Of a DNA stretch of 64,000 nucleotides, positions 59,150 to 64,000 are shown piece after piece. The stretch comes from Mycobacterium triplex (GTDB lineage: Bacteria > Actinomycetota > Actinomycetes > Mycobacteriales > Mycobacteriaceae): the NCBI RefSeq assembly GCF_000689255.1, contig NZ_HG964446.1:186001-250000 (forward strand), given 5' to 3'. Under the pieces are notes generated by a model that saw nothing but the letters and a program-made list of their open reading frames with translations, did no database searches and had not been told where the DNA came from. Position numbers and translations under genes: made by a program. Position 1 is the first letter of the stretch, and each line of letters begins with the position of its first letter.

Positions 59150-60181
59150 GTGGAGCACGTGGACTTGGACGCCGTCGCGGAATGGATGTCTCGGCAGGGG
59201 TTGGGCGACGGTCCGCTGCAGGACGTGTCGGCCGTCACGGGCGGCACGCAGAACGTGATGCTGCGGTTCACCCGCGCCGGAAGGCCCTATGTGCTGCGGC
59301 GCGGGCCGCGACACCTGCGTCCGCGCAGCAACAACGTGATCCTGCGAGAGACCAAAGTCCTTGCGGCGCTTGCCGGTTCCGACGTCCCACACCCGCACCT
59401 GATCGCGGCCTGCGACGATCCCACCGTGCTTGGCGATGCCGTCTTCTACCTGATGGACCCGGTCGACGGCTTCAACGCCGGCGAGGGGCTGCTACCGCTG
59501 CACGCCGACGATGCCAAGGTGCGCCACGGCATGGGCCTGTCGATGGCCGACTCGCTGGCCAAGCTGGGTGCCATCGACCACGTCGCGGTGGGTCTCGCCG
59601 ATTTCGGTAAGCCGGAGGGCTTCCTGGAACGCCAGGTGCCGCGCTGGCTTGGGGAGCTGGACTCCTACCGCCAGTACGACGGCTATCCCGGGCCGCAGAT
59701 CCCCGGCATCGAGGAAGTCTCGGCCTGGCTGGAACGCCACCGGCCGACGAGCTGGAAACCCGGGATCATGCACGGCGACTACCACTCGGCCAACGTGATG
59801 TTCTCCCGCACCGGGCCGGATGTCGTCGCGATCGTCGACTGGGAGATGTGCACGATCGGTGACCCGCTGCTGGATCTGGGCTGGCTGCTGACCACCTGGC
59901 GCCAGCCGGACGGTTCCAGTGTGTTCAGCCACGCGCTGAGCAGTCAGGACGGGTTGGCCAGCACCGACGAGCTGTTCGAGCGTTACGCCGCCAACACCAC
60001 CCGCGACTTGTCGCACATCACCTGGTACACCGTGCTGGCCTGCTTCAAGCTGGGCATCGTCATCGAGGGCACGCTGGCCCGCGCCTGCGCCGGTAAGGCG
60101 GAGAGAGAAGTCGGCGATGTACTGCACGCGGCCACGGTGCACCTGTTCGAGCGCGCGCTGACCCAGATCGACAACGGCTAG
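59150..60181 (+). CDS. APH/ACAD10-like phosphotransferase (343 aa)
   Basis: Third member of this family in the window. VTGGTQNVMLRF (about 28-39), IMHGDYHSANVMF (catalytic loop, about 206-218), IVDWEMCTIGDPLLDLGWLL (metal site). GTG at 59150 used; GTG at 59159 is also plausible. Clusters with a SnoaL protein here rather than with acyl-CoA enzymes, so its substrate may differ. Confidence 0.86.
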   Translation: MEHVDLDAVAEWMSRQGLGDGPLQDVSAVTGGTQNVMLRFTRAGRPYVLRRGPRHLRPRSNNVILRETKVLAALAGSDVPHPHLIAACDDPTVLGDAVFYLMDPVDGFNAGEGLLPLHADDAKVRHGMGLSMADSLAKLGAIDHVAVGLADFGKPEGFLERQVPRWLGELDSYRQYDGYPGPQIPGIEEVSAWLERHRPTSWKPGIMHGDYHSANVMFSRTGPDVVAIVDWEMCTIGDPLLDLGWLLTTWRQPDGSSVFSHALSSQDGLASTDELFERYAANTTRDLSHITWYTVLACFKLGIVIEGTLARACAGKAEREVGDVLHAATVHLFERALTQIDNG

Positions 60182-60192
60182 CATCGTTGGAC

Positions 60193-60663
60193 GTGCCTCC
60201 TTACCCAGAGGAACCCGACTACTACTCCGAACCGACGATGGCGGCGCGCTACGGCGGCGGTTATGACCCCGCGCCCGAGCCGGAACCCCCGACACCGTGG
60301 TATCGCCGCCCGCTGGCGCTGGTCGCGGCCGGCGCACTAGGGGTGATCGTGCTGGGCCTGGCGGCCTACGCGGTCGTCACATTAGTGAGCGGTTCGCCGG
60401 CCCCGAGTCCGACGACCACGACAACGCCCACACCGTCGCTCACCACCACGGCCGTCGCGCCCACTCGGCACCACCCACCAGGTGGCGGAGGCGGGCCCGC
60501 GCCGACCCAGACCGTGACGGAAACGGCGCCGCCGCCGAGCACGGACACTCCCACGACGACGGTCCCGCCGAGCACCGTCACGCTCTCGCCGAGCACGGAG
60601 ACCAGCACGGTTACCCAGACGGTGACCGTGCCGACGCGGCGGCCGTTCGAGCCACGGCCGTAG
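60193..60663 (+). CDS. Single-pass membrane protein with Pro/Thr-rich outside domain (156 aa)
   Basis: Acidic Pro/Tyr-rich N-terminus (about 1-36), one membrane helix (about 40-65: ALVAAGALGVIVLGLAAYAVV), then a low-complexity Thr/Pro/Ser-rich tail with TETAPPPSTDTPTTTVPPS and TSTVTQTVTV, likely extracytoplasmic and perhaps mannosylated. GTG start; a TTG two codons earlier is possible. Function unknown. Confidence 0.72.
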   Translation: MPPYPEEPDYYSEPTMAARYGGGYDPAPEPEPPTPWYRRPLALVAAGALGVIVLGLAAYAVVTLVSGSPAPSPTTTTTPTPSLTTTAVAPTRHHPPGGGGGPAPTQTVTETAPPPSTDTPTTTVPPSTVTLSPSTETSTVTQTVTVPTRRPFEPRP

Positions 60664-60684
60664 TGGCTCGGTAGGGTCGAGGCC

Positions 60685-60903
60685 ATGAATCGGTTCGAGC
60701 GCGGCCTGGCGCGGATACGGGACATGCGCTTTGACCTATACGAGCAGCCGTTGCGGCAGGTGAGCCTGGAGCTCAAGATCGTGTTCGTCGCGGTCCACCT
60801 GCCGATCGCCGGCGGCAAGACGCTCAGAATCCCGATGATCGCGACGGTTGGGCCCATGCCCGACAAGTCCACCGGCTCGGACGCCGACGACGCTGCTCGT
60901 TAA
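60685..60903 (+). CDS. Hypothetical protein (72 aa)
   Basis: Starts MNRFERGLARIRDMRFDLYE; middle LKIVFVAVHLPIAGGKTLRI is hydrophobic but short for a membrane span. No family recognised. Same direction as neighbours with a 21-base gap. Coding potential is moderate. Confidence 0.5.
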   Translation: MNRFERGLARIRDMRFDLYEQPLRQVSLELKIVFVAVHLPIAGGKTLRIPMIATVGPMPDKSTGSDADDAAR

Positions 60904-61003
60904 CGGTCTGTGGAACAACGGATTACAGGTTCGACCGGCCGTCTCCGCCGGCACTGACCGTCAGTAAGGTCACATTCCGACGCTACGGCTCGAGGAGCTG
61001 CTG

Positions 61004-61411
61004 ATGGGCACCGGAGACGACCTCGAATTCACGTCGGACGCGCTGGGGTTCACGCCGATGACAGCCGACGAAGAGCCGGATCACGTCATGAGGACCTGCG
61101 GAGTGTGCGGCGGATATTTCCCCACCAAGCCGGGCAGTGCCTTTGACCGCGCCGCGCTGTGCCAAGCGCACCTGCTGGTGACGCATGCGCTGGTGCGCCG
61201 CGACGGCGCCGCCTGGACGGAGTTTGACCACGACCCGTACACCCGCCGCGAGCTGGACAGCGGGCCGGGACTGACCCGGGCGTGCCGGGCGTGGTTGGAC
61301 AGCAACGGCATCACCTCCGGCGAATGGAAGGTGGAGGCGCGCGGCGCTGACACCGGCGACAAGCTGGCCGAATCCGAGGTCGTCAACCTTGCCGAAAAGC
61401 CGCCGAACTGA
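61004..61411 (+). CDS. Hypothetical protein with CxxC motif (135 aa)
   Basis: Soluble, acidic. RTCGVCGGYF (about 29-38) resembles half of a zinc finger; further Cys/His at LCQAHLLVTH (about 52-61) could complete a C2-CH metal site. Remainder unremarkable. GGAG six bases before ATG. Function unknown. Confidence 0.7.
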   Translation: MGTGDDLEFTSDALGFTPMTADEEPDHVMRTCGVCGGYFPTKPGSAFDRAALCQAHLLVTHALVRRDGAAWTEFDHDPYTRRELDSGPGLTRACRAWLDSNGITSGEWKVEARGADTGDKLAESEVVNLAEKPPN

Positions 61412-61492
61412 GCATTGATCGACGGGTTACGCAGCGTCAGATGCTGCGATTACGATCTGCGCAGGGGGGCAGCCTACAGATTCGAGTCAGCC

Positions 61493-61771
61493 ATGGAACC
61501 CACCCGACGCCTGGTCGCTGGATTCATCACGGCCGTCGCGCTGACGATCGCCGCTGCGACATTTGCCTCCGCACCGACCGCGACCGCCGATCCCATCTGT
61601 GGAGCGCCGGGAACGCCGCCGTGCGCGGGTCCTAGTCCGTTGACGCCTGAGCAACAGTGCGCGTTTATCGCGTGGAGATCGATGATGCCGTGCAACTGGC
61701 TCGGAATGCAGGTGCCCGTCGGGACGCCGGGCAGTTGGGACAACCCTCCGGCCCCGCCGCCGCAGCCTTGA
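61493..61771 (+). CDS. Small secreted protein (92 aa)
   Basis: Sec signal peptide MEPTRRLVAGFITAVALTIA with typical mycobacterial cleavage context ATADP near residue 33. Mature part is Pro-rich with four Cys (ICGAPG, PPCAGP, QQCAF, MPCNW), suggesting two disulfides. No catalytic motif. Likely a small cell-wall-associated or secreted protein. Confidence 0.75.
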   Translation: MEPTRRLVAGFITAVALTIAAATFASAPTATADPICGAPGTPPCAGPSPLTPEQQCAFIAWRSMMPCNWLGMQVPVGTPGSWDNPPAPPPQP

Positions 61772-61784
61772 GACATCACATGAG

Positions 61785-61857
61785 CGCGCCCGAAGGGATT
61801 CGAACCCCTAACCTTCTGATCCGTAGTCAGATGCTCTATCCGTTGAGCTACGGGCGC
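61785..61857 (-). tRNA. tRNA-Arg (anticodon ACG)
   Basis: Minus strand: acceptor GCGCCCG/CGGGCGC, D arm AGCTCAACGGATAGAGC, anticodon stem TCTGA/TCAGA with loop CTACGGA giving ACG, T arm AGGGGTTCGAATCCCTT. No encoded CCA. ACG is the substrate of TadA (wobble A to I). Confidence 0.95.
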
Positions 61858-61891
61858 CGGTACTTCAGTTGTGTCCCCGGAAGGACGTCAG

Positions 61892-61980
61892 CGGAGGCGA
61901 GAGGATTTGAACCTCCGGTCCCCTTTAGGGGGGACAACTCATTAGCAGTGAGCCCCATTCGGCCGCTCTGGCACGCCTCC
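61892..61980 (-). tRNA. tRNA-Ser (anticodon GCT)
   Basis: Minus strand: acceptor GGAGGCG/CGCCTCC, long variable arm with CCCCCTAAAGGGG stem, anticodon loop CTGCTAA giving GCT (reads AGC/AGU), T arm GAGGTTCAAATCCTC. No encoded CCA. Lies 34 bases from tRNA-Arg; both precede hisC2 on the opposite strand. Confidence 0.95.
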
Positions 61981-62069
61981 CTTGGACTTCATGAGGGTAC
62001 CCGACTCGATACGGGCGTCCCTGAACCGCCGGAGGCATAGCGTACACAGCGGGGACATATGCTGTCGAA

Positions 62070-63143
62070 GTGACTGCCCGCCTACGGCCGGAGCTGGCCG
62101 GGCTGCCAGTTTACGTTCCGGGCAAGACGGTGCCGGGTTCGATGAAACTGGCCAGCAACGAGACGGTATTCGGCCCGCTGCCCAGTGTCCGCGCCGCCAT
62201 CGAGCAAGCGACCGACAACGTCAACCGCTACCCCGACAACGGCTGCGTGCAACTCAAGGCGGCGCTGGCCAAACATCTCGGCCCGGGCTTCGACCCGGAG
62301 AACGTCGCCGTCGCCGCCGGCTCGGTCAGCCTCTGCCAGCAGCTGGTGCAGATCACCGCCTCGGCCGGCGACGAGGTGATCTTCGGCTGGCGCAGCTTCG
62401 AGCTCTACCCGCCGCTGGTCCAGGTTGCCGGCGCGACCGCGGTCAAGGTGGCGCTGACCGACCACACCTTCGACCTCTACGCGATGCTCGCCGCGATCAC
62501 CGAACACACGCGGCTGATCTTCGTCTGCAATCCCAACAACCCGACCTCGACCGTCGTCGACCCGGACGCACTGGCCCGGTTTGTCGAGGCCGTTCCGCCG
62601 CACATCGTGATCGCGATCGACGAGGCCTACGTCGAATACATTCGCGACGGCATGCTGCCCGACAGCCTGGGCCTGGTCCACGCCCGTGACAACGTCGTTG
62701 TGCTGCGCACCTTTTCGAAGGCCTACGGGCTGGCCGGCCTGCGGGTCGGCTATGCGGTGGGCCACCCCGACCTGATCACGGCCTTGGACCAGGTGTTCGT
62801 CCCATTCTCGGTGACCAACGTCTCGCAGGCCGCCGCGATCGCATCGCTGGACGCCGCCGACGAATTGTTGGTCCGCACCGACGCGCTGGTCGCCGACCGC
62901 GTTCGGGTGAGCGCCGCGTTGCGGGACGCCGGATACACATTGCCGCCGTCGCAGGCGAACTTCGTCTGGCTGCCGTTGGGGCACCGCACCCGGGATTTCG
63001 TGACGCGGGCGGCCGACGCGGGGATCGTCGTTCGCCAATACGGCGACGACGGGGCGCGCGTGTCCATCGGTGCGCCGACCGAAAACGATGCGCTGCTGGC
63101 ATTTGCCCGCGACTGGATAGCACACCCGGAGGTTGCCGAATGA
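62070..63143 (+). CDS. hisC2: HisC-like aminotransferase HisC2 (putative phenylalanine/histidinol-phosphate aminotransferase) (357 aa)
   Basis: PLP-dependent fold-type I aminotransferase: KLASNETVFGPLPSV (N-terminal substrate arm), IFVCNPNNPTSTVV (about 150-163), IDEAYVEYI (PLP Asp/Tyr), and RTFSKAYGLAGLRVGYA with the PLP Lys (about 216). Paralogue of HisC; in M. tuberculosis the orthologue is thought to serve aromatic amino acids. GTG start. Overlaps the next gene by four bases (ATGA). Confidence 0.92.
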   Translation: MTARLRPELAGLPVYVPGKTVPGSMKLASNETVFGPLPSVRAAIEQATDNVNRYPDNGCVQLKAALAKHLGPGFDPENVAVAAGSVSLCQQLVQITASAGDEVIFGWRSFELYPPLVQVAGATAVKVALTDHTFDLYAMLAAITEHTRLIFVCNPNNPTSTVVDPDALARFVEAVPPHIVIAIDEAYVEYIRDGMLPDSLGLVHARDNVVVLRTFSKAYGLAGLRVGYAVGHPDLITALDQVFVPFSVTNVSQAAAIASLDAADELLVRTDALVADRVRVSAALRDAGYTLPPSQANFVWLPLGHRTRDFVTRAADAGIVVRQYGDDGARVSIGAPTENDALLAFARDWIAHPEVAE

Positions 63144-63613
63144 GCCTGGCCCGCAAGCGCTTCAACGAGTTCAAGGAACGCAACGGCAAGATCGCCGACG
63201 CCGAGCTCGACGACTATTGGGCAACCCTGGAGCCCGCGACCATCGACGAGATGATGGGCGAGTGGAAGGGCGGCGAGTTCCTCACCGGTCACATGATGAA
63301 CGGGCAACTGGAGAAGGTCGGCTGGTTCGGCAAGACCTTCACCTCGGCAAGCGACGTACAGCCGTTGGTCTGCCTCGACGCCGACGGAAACAAGTTCTCC
63401 AACAAGGAGATGGGCAAGGGCGAGGCCAGCCTCTGGCTGGAAGAATTCCGCGGCGAGGTCACCGCCACAATGGTTTACGACGGCCAGCCCGTGCACGACC
63501 ACTTCAAGAAGATCGACGACGACGCCGTGATGGGCATCATGAACGGCAAGGGTGTGCTGGACTTCCAGGACGGGGTGGGCCGGTATTACTACTTCTTCCT
63601 CGAGCGGGTATAG
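63140..63613 (+). CDS. GXWXG/DUF4334-domain protein (157 aa)
   Basis: N-terminal GXWXG block: MMGEWKGGEFLTGH (about 38-51) and VGWFGKTFTS; C-terminal DUF4334 part with EFRGEVTATMVYDGQPVHDHFKKIDD (over about 112-137) and the aromatic-rich end GRYYYFFLERV. Domain pair common in actinobacteria and fungi, function unknown. Translationally coupled to hisC2. Confidence 0.85.
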   Translation: MSLARKRFNEFKERNGKIADAELDDYWATLEPATIDEMMGEWKGGEFLTGHMMNGQLEKVGWFGKTFTSASDVQPLVCLDADGNKFSNKEMGKGEASLWLEEFRGEVTATMVYDGQPVHDHFKKIDDDAVMGIMNGKGVLDFQDGVGRYYYFFLERV

Positions 63614-63627
63614 ATCCCGGCAGCGCA

Positions 63628-63963
63628 TCAGTCGTCAGCGTTTGGGTATCGGGCGGCGAACACTTCGGGCTGCGCCGCGGCAGCTTCTTTCCGGCGTCCC
63701 CAATTCGATGAATTCCGTTACGAAATCGCGCAATCCCCCGACATCGGTGATCCCGACTTCCTGCAGGACATCCGGCACAGCGGCGCCGCCAAGAAAACTC
63801 CATTGGCCGGCCAGCCCTTTTTGTAGGCCAAGTCCGCCAGCACGACTATCTCCGCCGCAAGTTCGGTTTCGGTCATGCTGGTCACTTTCGACGACAGACG
63901 GACCCGTTGGGTTCTTCCGTCCATCAGCGCTGCGACCGACACCGTCTTCGGCGGGTTGGTCAC
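63628..63963 (-). pseudogene. Small mycobacterial protein gene broken by two compensating frameshifts
   Basis: Reading starts at GTG 63963 as MTNPPKTVSVAALMDG, continuing to VVLADLAYKKGW in one frame. From about 63815 the sensible sequence moves to another frame (SFLGGAAVPDVLQEVGITDV...RDFVTEFIELGTPE), and from about 63690 it returns to the first (KEAAAAQPEVFAARYPNADD, stop at 63628). Joined, it would be a protein of about 112 residues whose end resembles small ESX-neighbourhood proteins, but I cannot name the family. Either a decayed gene or base errors. Confidence 0.5.
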
Positions 63964-64000
63964 CGTGAACAGGGGCTTCCGTCCACCTCGTTCTCATTCT

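Noticed and set aside
61785..61980. Paired tRNA genes as a possible phage or island attachment site
   Set aside because: No integrase, no repeated tRNA 3' end in the window, and the genes beside them are conserved backbone.
1..64000. CRISPR arrays, insertion sequences, prophage or toxin-antitoxin modules of known families
   Set aside because: No regularly spaced repeats, transposase or integrase motifs, or recognisable toxin-antitoxin pairs were found on reading both strands.

Overview
The window looks like chromosomal DNA of a slow-growing non-tuberculous Mycobacterium. GC is high, GTG starts are frequent, and there are clear orthologues of M. tuberculosis genes in the Rv3752c-Rv3772 order: tadA and its partner, prephenate dehydrogenase, a DUF1089-type protein, proXVWZ, Rv3760, 'fadE36', the Rv3762c-type alkyl sulfatase, lpqH, tcrXY, an Rv3767c-type methyltransferase and hisC2. 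I cannot name the species. Coding density is high: every gap between called genes is under about 300 bases. I see no CRISPR array, insertion sequence or prophage.

Left part (1-33.8 kb) is accessory catabolic DNA built as regulator-plus-operon modules. (a) 1-5508: a six-gene minus-strand operon (Rieske oxygenase, small unknown protein, amidohydrolase, MarR, 2Fe-2S ferredoxin, SDR) divergent from an aldehyde dehydrogenase; a shared 15-base motif lies in both control regions. (b) 6540-10739: flavin monooxygenase, CoA-transferase and malyl-CoA-lyase-like enzyme, divergent from a GntR regulator. (c) 10809-16057: a complete poly-amino-acid-synthetase-like NRPS (Pls type) translationally coupled to an M1 peptidase. 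(d) 16706-21668: sulfotransferase, metallo-beta-lactamase-fold, VOC and LLM enzymes divergent from an IclR regulator, with a perfect palindrome between. (e) 22-25 kb: a DUF2237 protein, TM2 protein, GH5-type glycosidase and glycosyltransferase. (f) 25352-31036: a TetR-linked operon with a KshA-like steroid Rieske oxygenase, a nitronate monooxygenase, a crotonase, an NTF2-fold protein and an SDR, divergent from a bacterial ERG2/sigma-1-receptor family protein. (g) A diguanylate cyclase, then a TetR/hydrolase pair with a 38-base inverted repeat.

The middle and right (33.8-64 kb) is largely conserved backbone: a stand-alone MceE-like lipoprotein, tRNA-Ser(CGA), tadA, tyrA, the proXVWZ osmolyte transporter, 'fadE36' (really an APH-type phosphotransferase), a histidine phosphatase, an AT-richer two-gene islet of unknown function (43706-44870), an acyl-CoA catabolic operon (APH, SDR, acyl-CoA dehydrogenase, TetR, quinone reductase), the alkyl sulfatase, lpqH, tcrXY, MarR/alcohol-dehydrogenase and methyltransferase genes, tRNA-Arg(ACG), tRNA-Ser(GCT) and hisC2. 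At the right edge a small gene appears broken by two compensating frameshifts.

The most unusual items are the ERG2/sigma-1-like gene beside a KshA-type oxygenase, the Pls-like synthetase coupled to an M1 peptidase, the uncharacterised Rieske/amidohydrolase cluster whose amidohydrolase lacks the usual HxH metal motif, and the AT-richer islet.
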